From contig NZ_JAERQD010000043.1 in NCBI RefSeq assembly GCF_016735695.1, positions 1-54,817 of the forward strand: a DNA stretch of 54,817 nt, written 5' to 3'. This document shows, in pieces, positions 43,228-51,355 of the stretch. Below the pieces are notes generated by a model. The model worked only from the letters and a program-made list of their open reading frames with translations. It made no database searches and was not told the DNA's origin. Made by a program: the position numbers and the translations under genes. This DNA comes from Microvirga zambiensis WSM3693. GTDB lineage: Bacteria > Pseudomonadota > Alphaproteobacteria > Rhizobiales > Beijerinckiaceae. Positions within the stretch are counted from its first letter, which is position 1; every line of letters starts with the position of its first letter.

Positions 43228-43774
43228 ACTCCGGATGCTTGCGCAATCGCCTCCATAACGGGACACCATCGAAGTTCAACACTGTTGCGAACCAGCATCG
43301 GAAACCCGCCCGGTCGGTAGGATTACTGCCTACGCCGTGAAGCAGACGGGAGACCATCACTAATTCCGATGCTTCTAAGCCGTTAGGCCTCGCATATCAT
43401 GAAACGCTATAAAATTTTGAATAAGGGGTCATTGACAAGAAGTCCGCGGTCGCTCTGCAGGATGGCGGCACAGAGCCATCTGACAGGATCGGTCCGGCGC
43501 GCATCAAAAGTTACGACGAGGATATCGTGGGAACGTGGCCCATAAAATTGCCACGGTTGAACGGCCAAGGTTGGCTTAGTGGTTTCAGCCTCCTTGAGCC
43601 GCAGATACCCTGGTTGCGGATCCATCCAATTTCGTCGACCGGGCTCCAACCGCCCTCAGCCGGAGGTCTGTCACGACCCCTCGGTGAGGGCGTTTTGCTG
43701 TCTGGCAAGCGATAAGGCTCCGTTAACCATACTCGCGCGACGATGCATTGCTTGATCAAGACTGGGGGACTGGC
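43228..43774. other. 547-bp intergenic region
   Basis: Contains the weak dif-like site E and a small hairpin CCCTC-GGT-GAGGG followed by CGTTTT (43678-43696). A minus-strand frame at 43407-43649 reads partly like protein (PWQFYGPRSHDILVVTFDAR) but has no ribosome binding site and may be a remnant. Confidence 0.4.
43414..43441 (+). other. Weak dif-like site E
   Basis: ATTTTGAATAA (9 of 11 bases equal to the XerC-type arm of sites B-D), spacer GGGGTC, then ATTGACAAGAA. The right half is the TTGACAAGAAGTC word of sites A and B but shifted by one base. Possibly a decayed site. Confidence 0.33.
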
Positions 43775-44440
43775 ATGAATGTCGTGGTTTTTGCTTCCCG
43801 CAAGGGAGGTTCCGGAAAGAGCACCCTTGCCGCGCATCTCGGGAGCTATATGGCCGAGCACTCTCGGCCGACGCTCCTGATTGACGCGGACCCTCAGGGG
43901 TCGTTGGCCCTTTGGCACCGGGTTCGGGGCTCGCCGGATCTGACGCTCCATGTTGGCACCAAGCATCTCGCGGCCACCTTGGCGAAGGCGCGGCGGGCCG
44001 GGGCTGAATGGGTCTTGATCGACACGCCACCCAACGCGGAAGCTTCCGTGACCGAGGCGATCTGGCACGCGGATCTTGTCGTGATCCCAATGCGCGCCGG
44101 GCTGTTCGATATCGACGCCGTTCAGGCCACGATCCAAATGTGCCGTGACCTTAAGAAGCCATATGCTGTGGTAATCAATGCTGCGCCGGCCAGGAACGGC
44201 TCGACGGATCCGAGTGTTGCGGATGCACGAGGCGCGATGCAGACGCTCGAGGTTCCGACATGGAGTGGTCAGATCACCCACCGCCCTGAGCTGACGCTCT
44301 CCTTGGCCTATGGAGCCGGGGTGAGCGAGTCCCACTCCGGATCGGCTGGATCGGAGGAGATCGGCAGCCTTTGGCGAGCGCTCACGCGGAGCTTCGAGGC
44401 AATCGAGGCGATGACCGGCAAACAGGGTCAATCCGCTTAA
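43775..44440 (+). CDS. Orphan ParA-family ATPase
   Basis: 221 residues. Deviant Walker A KGGSGKST near residue 11, switch I LLIDADPQGSLALWH, Walker B VLIDTPPN; it has no N-terminal HTH. This is the small ParA (ParF/MipZ-like) class, which positions plasmids, protein clusters or other cargo on the nucleoid. No parB or centromere repeats lie next to it, so cargo is unknown. GGGGGA lies ahead of the ATG. A 77-codon frame starts five bases after its stop (44446). Confidence 0.9.
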   Translation: MNVVVFASRKGGSGKSTLAAHLGSYMAEHSRPTLLIDADPQGSLALWHRVRGSPDLTLHVGTKHLAATLAKARRAGAEWVLIDTPPNAEASVTEAIWHADLVVIPMRAGLFDIDAVQATIQMCRDLKKPYAVVINAAPARNGSTDPSVADARGAMQTLEVPTWSGQITHRPELTLSLAYGAGVSESHSGSAGSEEIGSLWRALTRSFEAIEAMTGKQGQSA

Positions 44441-44445
44441 CGAGT

Positions 44446-44679
44446 ATGTCGTCTTACTCCGGTCGAGATAATTCGAACCGTTATTCGGAAAGGGACCTGA
44501 AGATTGCCATTGCTGGAGCGATGGGAACCAAGAAGACGAACCCAGGTTTGATCAAGCTACTACAGTGCTCGACCGAAATGGAGCTGTGTCGGTTCGTCCC
44601 CCTGCGCAGCATTGGCGAAGTTTTCAAACCGCGGATCAGACGCGGGCTTCCAGTCCGATCTGACTGGCATGCCAGCTAA
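44446..44679 (+). CDS. Possible small partner ORF after ParA
   Basis: 77 codons from ATG 44446: MSSYSGRDNSNRYSERDLKI and onward. Basic, with one helix; its last 44 bases overlap the end of the convergent permease gene. No Shine-Dalgarno, but its position suits a small partner of an orphan ParA. Weakly supported. Confidence 0.3.
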   Translation: MSSYSGRDNSNRYSERDLKIAIAGAMGTKKTNPGLIKLLQCSTEMELCRFVPLRSIGEVFKPRIRRGLPVRSDWHAS

Positions 44680-45412
44680 GGATGTGTCGTTCGCCTGCGC
44701 GGATCAATTCATGGAAACCCCAACCGATTGTCGACAAAACCAGGATTGCGACGATGACCACGCTGGCATCGCCGTTCTCTTGCCCCAAGCTGAGGAGATA
44801 GCCGAGGCCGTAAGTCGCTCCCATAAGTTCACCAATCACCGCCGCGGTGACTGCCTGCGTAGAGGCAATCCTCAACCCGGCGAAGATAGGTGGCAGCGAA
44901 AAAGGAAGCTCTATCCGTCGAAAGCGCTGCCATGCGTTTAGATGAAGAAGTGTGCCGAGATCTTGATAAGGCCTTTCGACAGCTGCAAATCCCGCAGCAG
45001 CACCTGCCATCACCGGGAAGAACGTCACGATCGCAATAAGAGTTATTTTCGGTCCCATATCCAACCCGAGCCACAGGAGAAGCAAGGGGGCGATCGCAAT
45101 CTTGGGTGCCGTCTGCAGGACTAAGATAAGGGGGGACAGCAGCCGACCGAGAAGTGGCACTCGCACGAACAACCACCCAAACGCAACACCGAGAAAACCA
45201 CCGAGAATAAATCCGGCGCCAATCTCACCAAGAGTGACACGGATGTGCTTCGTGAGCTCCGCCGTTTGCGCGAGGAAAACGAAGCGAGACGCAATAGCAT
45301 CCGGCGCAGGGAGCAAATAGGCCGGCACATTCGCCACAAGGACGACAATCCACCAGATCGCCACTGCGATGGCTAGTGATCGGAGAGCAATCAGGATACT
45401 GGCTATTGTCAT
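44636..45412 (-). CDS. ABC transporter permease 2 (SsuC/ThiX-type)
   Basis: 258 residues, six membrane helices. It has the family 2 permease motifs VILQTAPKIAIAPLLLLWLG-type (here LILVLQTAPKIAIAPLLLLW) and an EAA loop LNAWQRFRRIELPFSLPPIF. It belongs to the nitrate/sulfonate/pyrimidine (TauC/SsuC/ThiX) group. It is the last gene of the operon that begins at 48771 and is a different protein from permease 1 (47282-48037), so the transporter may be a heterodimer. Confidence 0.9.
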   Translation of the reverse strand: MTIASILIALRSLAIAVAIWWIVVLVANVPAYLLPAPDAIASRFVFLAQTAELTKHIRVTLGEIGAGFILGGFLGVAFGWLFVRVPLLGRLLSPLILVLQTAPKIAIAPLLLLWLGLDMGPKITLIAIVTFFPVMAGAAAGFAAVERPYQDLGTLLHLNAWQRFRRIELPFSLPPIFAGLRIASTQAVTAAVIGELMGATYGLGYLLSLGQENGDASVVIVAILVLSTIGWGFHELIRAGERHILSWHASQIGLEARV

Positions 45413-45464
45413 TATGGCCCATGGATGGGTTAACCTCCGCCTGTCGACGGAGGTTGAAGGACTA

Positions 45465-46466
45465 TTAGGCTTTGATATCGCTCGGCTGGACCACAAGATC
45501 GTCGGCTTTGAAGCCCTTCTCGATGACTTTGTATTCAGCCAAGATATCGACATTCTTCTGCCAAGCCGCGAAGTCCGCTGCGCCAAGCCCCTTCTGTTTC
45601 GTTAGCGGGCTCTGCCAAATTGATGGGATGAACGACTCTGTGAACGCTCGCTTCAGCAGAGCCTCCTGCCCCTTCCAAGTCTGCGCGTGCTTGTCGATTG
45701 CAATCGTCAACGCCTCATCGACGTGACCGTCAATCACCCACTGAATTGCTTCACTGAGAGCAGCATTGAAACCGCTCACTGCCTTTGGATTGCTTTGGAG
45801 ATACCGATCGCTCGTCACAACGACGTTGCCGAACGATGGCAGAAAGTCGTTTGAGGAGATCATGCCGACTTGCACGCCGTCAGCTTCGAGGTTGTAGCGC
45901 CGCAGTTCCGAGAAAACGATGGCATCAACTTTGTCAGCTTGCAGGGCTTGGACAATCGCACCCGTGGCAATCACCTCCACGTTGACGTCGTCCAGCTTCA
46001 GGCCTGCCTGCTTTAGTCCGACTTGCAGCTGCAGGTAGTTCGGACTTCCGAGGCTCGTAACTGCGACCGTCTTTCCTTTCAAGTCGGCAAAGGTCTTGAT
46101 GTTCTTGGACGTTTTGAAAAGGGTTGCCCCAATGCCGCGTTGATAGGTGGTATGAACCACCTTGGCAGGAAGACCGTTAGCTTTTGCGGCAATAACCGCG
46201 TCGCCATTCGGGAAACCGAATTGGACGTTCCCGGCCGCCACATTGCGCATGATGTCGGCCGCAGCCGCGTAGACGATGCGAACTTCGAGACCATTCTTCG
46301 CGAAGAGTCCTTTCTCCTGGGCGACATAGATGGGAGCGTAGAACGGAACAGCTGCTCCATCGATTTGCAGCGTCACTGCCTCAGTACTTTGAGCTCTCGC
46401 AATGCGTGGAAAAACACCTGCAGCCGCTGCGACGGCGCCGGTTGCGAGAAATGTTCTGCGTTTCAT
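45465..46466 (-). CDS. ABC transporter substrate-binding protein (NMT1/THI5-like)
   Basis: 333 residues with a twin-arginine signal (MKRRTFLATGAVAAAAGVFP, cut near ARA-Q). The binding domain shows PFYAPIYVAQEKGLFAKNGL, GNVQFGFPNGDAVIAAKANG and FADLKGKTVAVTSLGSPNYL, typical of the NMT1/SsuA group that binds pyrimidines, sulfonates, nitrate or related small molecules. A phosphorylase of nucleosides precedes it, which makes a pyrimidine or nucleoside ligand the leading guess. Confidence 0.91.
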   Translation of the reverse strand: MKRRTFLATGAVAAAAGVFPRIARAQSTEAVTLQIDGAAVPFYAPIYVAQEKGLFAKNGLEVRIVYAAAADIMRNVAAGNVQFGFPNGDAVIAAKANGLPAKVVHTTYQRGIGATLFKTSKNIKTFADLKGKTVAVTSLGSPNYLQLQVGLKQAGLKLDDVNVEVIATGAIVQALQADKVDAIVFSELRRYNLEADGVQVGMISSNDFLPSFGNVVVTSDRYLQSNPKAVSGFNAALSEAIQWVIDGHVDEALTIAIDKHAQTWKGQEALLKRAFTESFIPSIWQSPLTKQKGLGAADFAAWQKNVDILAEYKVIEKGFKADDLVVQPSDIKA

Positions 46467-46490
46467 CGAAAACCTCCCAAGTTGGACGCA

Positions 46491-47285
46491 CTATTGAGCG
46501 TCGAGCAAAGCGGCTGCTGTTGCCGCAAGACGAATAAGATTGTGCTGGGTTTCTTCGTAGTCTTCCAGCCATTGGTCGGTTGCGCGATTGCCGTGCACCG
46601 CCAGAACAGCCCCAACCTGGACGCCCAGAGCCCTGCCGACAGCAAACAGCGCCTCGCATTCCATATCCATACCAACAGCGCCAGCCTCGGTCAGCTGTCG
46701 TATCAGCCCGGCGGTTGGCAGCCCGCTGGGGTCGCCCTTAGGTTGAGCAAGTCGCTCTTGTCCCCAGTAGTAGGAGTCCGTAGTGTAAATTGCTCCCTTG
46801 CGGAAAGGAAGGTTGAGCGCCTGCGCTGCACGCTCAAGCGCCTCTACGACCTCAGGCGAGGCGGGGATTGGCTCACCTGAAGGATCATAGATGCGAGCAG
46901 TTCCAGTATTCCGCAGGGCCGTGTCGACAATCAGGAATGAGCCGAGGGGCATACTGGGATCGATCGCTCCCATGCCGCCAACCCGGATCCCTCTTTTCAT
47001 ACCCAGGTTAGTAAGCTCCACCACTGCGATTTCGGTTGAGGGCCCCCCGATCCCTGTCGAGCAAACCGTAATTGGTGTGCCAGTCCAGGTGCCGCGGGCC
47101 ATTTGAAACTCGCGCCGGCGCCCAATCTCCGTCACCTGTTCCAGGACGCTTGCCGCCTTTGACACCCGGTCCGGATCTCCTGGAAGGAGGACTGACGGCA
47201 TGACGTCCGCTGCCTCGCAAGGCAGATGAGTGGGGCTCCCCTCAAGCCAGGGGAACGCGGCTGAGCGTGATGCTGTGTTGGTCAT
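46491..47285 (-). CDS. Uridine/purine nucleoside phosphorylase family enzyme
   Basis: 264 residues from MTNTASRSAAFPWLEGSPTH. The phosphate loop SVLLPGDPDRV, the CSTGIGGPSTEIAVVEL strand and the active-site AVGMDMECEALFAVG identify the PNP_UDP_1 family, uridine phosphorylase-like. It splits nucleosides with phosphate to base and ribose-1-phosphate in the cytosol. The start overlaps the permease 1 stop by 4 nt. Being inside an ABC operon, it probably acts on the imported compound. Confidence 0.9.
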   Translation of the reverse strand: MTNTASRSAAFPWLEGSPTHLPCEAADVMPSVLLPGDPDRVSKAASVLEQVTEIGRRREFQMARGTWTGTPITVCSTGIGGPSTEIAVVELTNLGMKRGIRVGGMGAIDPSMPLGSFLIVDTALRNTGTARIYDPSGEPIPASPEVVEALERAAQALNLPFRKGAIYTTDSYYWGQERLAQPKGDPSGLPTAGLIRQLTEAGAVGMDMECEALFAVGRALGVQVGAVLAVHGNRATDQWLEDYEETQHNLIRLAATAAALLDAQ

Positions 47286-48037
47286 GGTTGTTCTCGCCAA
47301 GATAGGAGGCGACGTTCAACGAAGTCGATGATCTGATAGACGGCAATACCCAAGAGAGCCGTTACGATGACCGCCCCGAACAGAAGTGGCGTCTTGTAAG
47401 TGGCTGTTGCAAACGTCATCAGGTAGCCTAGGCCCTGCTTACCAGCCATCCATTCAGCAAGGATAGCTCCAACCACAGCTTGCACGGCCCCCACGCGTAG
47501 ACCGATGAAGATCTCTGGAAGGGCCGATGGAAACTCAATCCGCCGGAAACGCTGCCAGAGGCTGAGATGGAGCACCTGCGCCAGGTCATGGAGTCGTTTA
47601 TCGACTGAACGGATGCCGACGAGTGTCGCAATCAGAACCGGAAAAAAGACAAGCGATACAATCAGGATAAGCTTGGATGTGATGCCCAAGCCGAACCAAA
47701 TGACAAAGAGTGGCGCGAGTGCGATCTTTGGGGCGGTTTGTAAGAAAAGGATTGGACCAGACAACCAGCGTTCTAACCTTGCACTCTTCGCAAGAACAAG
47801 CCCACTGGCGATACCAAGAACCACTCCCACCACATAACCCGAAACTAGAATGGTAATGGTGTAGAGAAGATGATCAAAAAGCTGTCCTTTGGCAGCCTCC
47901 ACGAGGGCATTCCAAACGGACACCGGAGAAGGCAGCAGGAAGTCGGGGATATCACAATAGCGTGTATAGAGATCCCATGCGACGACGATGGCTGCGATGG
48001 CGAAAGTGGTCTCAAGAACTCTCCAGAAGCCTTTCAT
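47282..48037 (-). CDS. ABC transporter permease 1 (SsuC/ThiX-type)
   Basis: 251 residues with six membrane helices, ILFLQTAPKIALAPLFVIWF and the EAA loop LSLWQRFRRIEFPSALPEIF. Overlaps of 4 nt with both neighbours show tight operon structure. It is similar in pattern to permease 2, indicating an old duplication and probably a heterodimeric channel. Confidence 0.92.
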   Translation of the reverse strand: MKGFWRVLETTFAIAAIVVAWDLYTRYCDIPDFLLPSPVSVWNALVEAAKGQLFDHLLYTITILVSGYVVGVVLGIASGLVLAKSARLERWLSGPILFLQTAPKIALAPLFVIWFGLGITSKLILIVSLVFFPVLIATLVGIRSVDKRLHDLAQVLHLSLWQRFRRIEFPSALPEIFIGLRVGAVQAVVGAILAEWMAGKQGLGYLMTFATATYKTPLLFGAVIVTALLGIAVYQIIDFVERRLLSWREQP

Positions 48038-48771
48038 TGCAGATCCCGCCTAAGGTCAGCCATCAACTGGTGAAACGCCGGATCCAGTTTGGTTCTCTCC
48101 CCTCGAGGACGAGGAAGATTCACGTCGTAGACGGTTTTGATACGGCCAGGACGAGGAGACATCACAACAACCCGATCCGAAAGGTAGGCGGCCTCTTCAA
48201 CACTATGAGTCACGAACAGAATGGTCTTCTTCGTCTGCGACCAAATCGACAGGAGTTCATCATTCAGTCTATCGCGAGTGATCAGATCCAAAGCGCCAAA
48301 CGGCTCATCCATCAGGAGCAGCGAAGGATCATATGACAGAGCACGCGCAATCGAGACGCGCTGACGCATTCCGCCGGACAAGGCACGCGGCAAGGCAGCT
48401 TCGAAACCAGTCAATCCAACGAGCTTTAGCAAGTCCAAAGCACGGCTGTCGGCCTCAGTTCGAGCGACCCTGGCTGTATCAAGAGGGAAGCGAACATTCT
48501 CAAGCGCGGAGAGCCATGGGAGAAGAACTGGCTCTTGAAAAACAAAGCCGACCCGCTGCCGGGCCCGGTCACCGTCGTCAACGTCGATGGATCCGCCGCT
48601 TGCCGTCTCCAAGCCAGCGAGGATGCGCAAAAGGGTCGACTTCCCACAACCGGATGGTCCAATGATGCTAACAAATTCGCCGCGGCGCACATCAAGATCA
48701 GTTGGGCTCAGTGCCGTTACCTTAGCTCCGTCGATCGAAAAATCCTTGTGAACGCCGCGGATCGTGATCAT
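48034..48771 (-). CDS. ABC transporter ATP-binding protein (SsuB/TauB-type)
   Basis: 245 residues from MITIRGVHKDFSIDG. Walker A GPSGCGKST, Q-loop VFQEPVLLPWLSALENV, signature LSGGMRQRVSIARAL, Walker B LLLMDEPFGALD, His in FVTHSVEEAA: the nitrate/sulfonate/taurine group. The frame is open to an ATG at 48876; 48771 is preferred because alignment begins there. First gene of the five-gene operon ending at 44636. The 253 bp upstream (to 49130) should hold its promoter; nothing specific recognised. Confidence 0.92.
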   Translation of the reverse strand: MITIRGVHKDFSIDGAKVTALSPTDLDVRRGEFVSIIGPSGCGKSTLLRILAGLETASGGSIDVDDGDRARQRVGFVFQEPVLLPWLSALENVRFPLDTARVARTEADSRALDLLKLVGLTGFEAALPRALSGGMRQRVSIARALSYDPSLLLMDEPFGALDLITRDRLNDELLSIWSQTKKTILFVTHSVEEAAYLSDRVVVMSPRPGRIKTVYDVNLPRPRGERTKLDPAFHQLMADLRRDLQ

Positions 48772-49129
48772 TCGTCTGTTCGCACCTAAAGGTCTTGGCC
48801 ACAGCCTTGAAAGCTCCTGTCGCACTGACACATTCAGCCCCTTGCAGACAAGCTTTGGCGGCAATGCATCTTGCATTTCTTTTGCCTGTGAAGGGACAAA
48901 TTCTCGTCACTCATTGTTACTTTTCGTAACTTTGTGTCGGATCGGCGCCAACGGTTCTCCGAGCATCGCATTGCGAATTAGGGTCGGCCACCGGGTGCTC
49001 ACGCAACCGGGCAGGGGACCGGTCCGGTTCAATTTCCCCGTTCGGGTGACCAGCATAGGCAGGTAGAGTGTCCATGAGAGCGGTGAGGGATTAGGGCGCC
49101 AAGCCAACGCCATAAAGCTCGGCTATGTC

Positions 49130-49678
49130 TCAGAACCAATCCCTATCAAGCTGGGCCTCGCGGTATTCCTCCACGATAGCTGCGGCGGCATGGCCATAAA
49201 TGGCATAACAAAGGGCCTCATCATCATGGCGAGCGTAATAGGCAATCCCACTCGCTCGGATGGGGTGGTCGCGCAGAGCCGATGACCAGGCTTGCGGGAC
49301 GTCATACGGAAGACCGCCATGCACGACCTCCGCTGTCGCTCCCATTCGGGCCAGACCAGGCCCTCCAAGTTTGATCAGCACAAGATGGTTCGTAATCCGC
49401 AGCCGTACATACGCTTTCCTGGCCAGAAGGTCTGAGGGGATCAGAGTGCGGCCGGGTTCTCGGAGAAACGTCTCGGCAAATGCGCCACGCGCGTCCTTGG
49501 CCGTGTAGAGGACGCCATACGATGCATCAGGCGCATTGAGGCGACTATCCCGGGTGCGATCAAAATGGATTGGGTTGTATGCTGACGTGAAGAACCGGTG
49601 GAGGATCTCGCCAGGCTCGAGGGTGATGAGGACCGGATCCCGCGAAGCAAGATCTGGTGGCGGCAATGGTGCCGTCAC
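49130..49678 (-). CDS. RES-domain toxin 2
   Basis: 182 residues from a GTG that overlaps the antitoxin stop (GTGA). The RES domain has EILHRFFTSAYNPIHF, then YGVLYTAKDARGAFAETFLR with the conserved Tyr and Glu, and a late helix near DEALCYAIYGHAAAAIVEEY. It should act on NAD+ like other RES toxins. Shorter than RES toxin 1 and only distantly similar. Paired with the noncanonical antitoxin upstream. Confidence 0.85.
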   Translation of the reverse strand: MTAPLPPPDLASRDPVLITLEPGEILHRFFTSAYNPIHFDRTRDSRLNAPDASYGVLYTAKDARGAFAETFLREPGRTLIPSDLLARKAYVRLRITNHLVLIKLGGPGLARMGATAEVVHGGLPYDVPQAWSSALRDHPIRASGIAYYARHDDEALCYAIYGHAAAAIVEEYREAQLDRDWF

Positions 49679-50400
49679 GATCCTTGCTGACCCATGCGCC
49701 GGGCAGCGTCGACAGCCAAGTCGATATCGCCAGCTTTGAGGAGATCAATTGGCTTGCGCCCATTCAGGCGCGGATCGGGACGAACAAGAAAGTTCAGCAC
49801 CGCCCAGGGGTTCTCTGTTGGGAGAGCCTCATGCACCGCCTTCAGACCCGGGACGACCGTGCCATCGTGGTTGAATTGCACGGTGGGATAGGCTCGTCGG
49901 TTGCTCGGACCCGGAACGGCCAGCAAGCTGCCTTCGCGCACTTTTCGATCCACCATCTGCCGTGAAATGCCATTCATCAGGACACGAACCTGATCCAGGT
50001 CGTAGGCACCGCCCGATTCCTTCAGATCGTTTTGGGCGATCTGAACGCCTCTGAGGAGTGCCTTGGCCCGCGAGCTGGGCTCGAACGCAGAGGCATCAAC
50101 AACGGGTTTTTTCTGGACTGGGCCTGAACTGACCCGGGCAAAGAGACGGCCCTGGGGCCCTGCCAGATGCCCCCGAAACCGTTGGATCCGTCCGGACCCT
50201 ATCCGCAACAGCTTCTTCTCCGTCGTTGCGTCTGGGGGGACTAACGCGACCAGCACTCCGTCGGGAATCTCCCGAAGCACCTGTGCTGGATCACCAACCA
50301 CTTTGTATGAGTGAACCGATGAATGCACGGATGACTTCGCCCTGGAGTACTTCCGAGCAGACGGCCGCTTTTTCGCTTGAGGGTCTTTGATGCGAGCCAT
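49675..50400 (-). CDS. Noncanonical antitoxin of RES toxin 2
   Basis: 241 residues from MARIKDPQAKKRPSARKYSR with GGGAGGAG six bases upstream. Residues 1-30 are very basic, 30-115 contain a strand-rich unknown domain (GVLVALVPPDATTEKKLLRI, GSGRIQRFRGHLAGPQGRLF), and 135-237 hold a module with HTH-like start, AYPTVQFNHDGTVVPGL, W..L, and GRKPIDLLKAGDIDLAVDAA. That end matches MbcA/ParS toxin-binding domains. The same module is duplicated in the protein at 3911-4888. The GTGA overlap with the RES gene makes this the antitoxin. Confidence 0.82.
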   Translation of the reverse strand: MARIKDPQAKKRPSARKYSRAKSSVHSSVHSYKVVGDPAQVLREIPDGVLVALVPPDATTEKKLLRIGSGRIQRFRGHLAGPQGRLFARVSSGPVQKKPVVDASAFEPSSRAKALLRGVQIAQNDLKESGGAYDLDQVRVLMNGISRQMVDRKVREGSLLAVPGPSNRRAYPTVQFNHDGTVVPGLKAVHEALPTENPWAVLNFLVRPDPRLNGRKPIDLLKAGDIDLAVDAARRMGQQGS

Positions 50401-50587
50401 CTGCTCCTCCCTTGGAGCTAAGATAAGCCTTGTTCCGCCGATTGGCAACTTGGACAACTAAGGCAACTTTGGAAACGAACCACACTTCGCACAAAGTGCT
50501 CCCGCGGCTATCTGTGAAGATGAGAAACAGTAGGGGATCCCTTGTAGAAGCTGGTGTTAGCATCGGACAAATATCTAACGAGATAAC

Positions 50588-50615
50588 ATTTCGCATAACA
50601 AACATTATGGAATTA
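50588..50615 (+). other. dif-like (XerC/XerD-type) site D
   Basis: XerC-type arm ATTTCGCATAA (50588-50598), spacer CAAACA, XerD-type arm TTATGGAATTA (50605-50615). With its left flank it shares 25 consecutive bases with site C, 26 kb away. It lies 188 bp upstream of the RES 2 operon. Confidence 0.66.
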
Positions 50616-50857
50616 GCTCTAGGAGCTTTCTTCATGTCAACGACGTCATTCACGTGCCCCTTTAAGGCGTTTGCCCGCCAGTCGTGAAACCGTCTGCTTT
50701 AGCCCATCCGTGACGGCGCTAGAGCGCGGTTCAGGCATGTTCAGCGCATCGTTTCGCCGGAGATTCTGTAGCCATTGATTGGGGTCTTGTTCCCTGTGAA
50801 GCTCTTTCCAGCCTATCTCGTCGTTTTTCGTGGTCCCATGAAGCCAAAGGATCCCCA

Positions 50858-51106
50858 ATGACCGGTCCCGGCCTCCACCTCTTGATGCCCGACGAAGTTC
50901 CTGAGGACCAGAGCAACAACATCACCCTGGCTGAGGTGGTTCAGCCCGAGCGGGCGATGGAGTTCATGGTGACGGTGCTCATCGATGGGACGGCCATCGC
51001 CGTGAGTGGTCCGTTCGGGTCGATGGAGGAAGCCGTCGACCAGGCCAACGATCTCTCAAAGGACTACCAGCTTGAACCGATTTACGTCAGGCGGGAGCAG
51101 GCCTAG
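50858..51106 (+). CDS. Small acidic hypothetical protein
   Basis: 82 residues: MTGPGLHLLMPDEVPEDQSN, a strand MEFMVTVLIDGTAIAVSGPF, then a helix GSMEEAVDQANDLSKDY and a final strand. A small alpha/beta fold of a type seen in many alphaproteobacterial hypothetical proteins. AAGGA lies five bases before the ATG. No function inferred. Confidence 0.58.
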   Translation: MTGPGLHLLMPDEVPEDQSNNITLAEVVQPERAMEFMVTVLIDGTAIAVSGPFGSMEEAVDQANDLSKDYQLEPIYVRREQA

Positions 51107-51210
51107 ACCGTTTCCACCCCGGCGCTCGGGCATCGTTCACGCCGCGTCGTGAATTAACATCACATTCAAACCACTCGCTCTGGGCAGCCCGGAAGGCTTC
51201 AGAATGTATT

Positions 51211-51315
51211 CTAATGATCTTCACGGGAGTCCTGTGACAGAGAGACTTGCGTGCCTAGAGAAACTGCGATGATCAACACCACCCTATATTACCCCACTTC
51301 CGTGAAGATCATTAG
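51211..51315. repeat. 16-bp perfect inverted repeat around 73 bp
   Basis: CTAATGATCTTCACGG (51211-51226) and its exact complement CCGTGAAGATCATTAG (51300-51315). The 105-bp unit sits between two convergent genes. The loop is long for a terminator; a miniature mobile element or structured transcript end are both possible. No flanking target duplication is obvious. Confidence 0.6.
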
Positions 51316-51355
51316 ATCCGTGCTTCGTCCCGCTCTTGTGAGTGGCTGAACCGGT

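Noticed and set aside
48905..48940. TTACTTTTCGTAAC as a dif-like site
   Set aside because: Arm and spacer do not align with the other sites; probably promoter sequence of the ABC operon.
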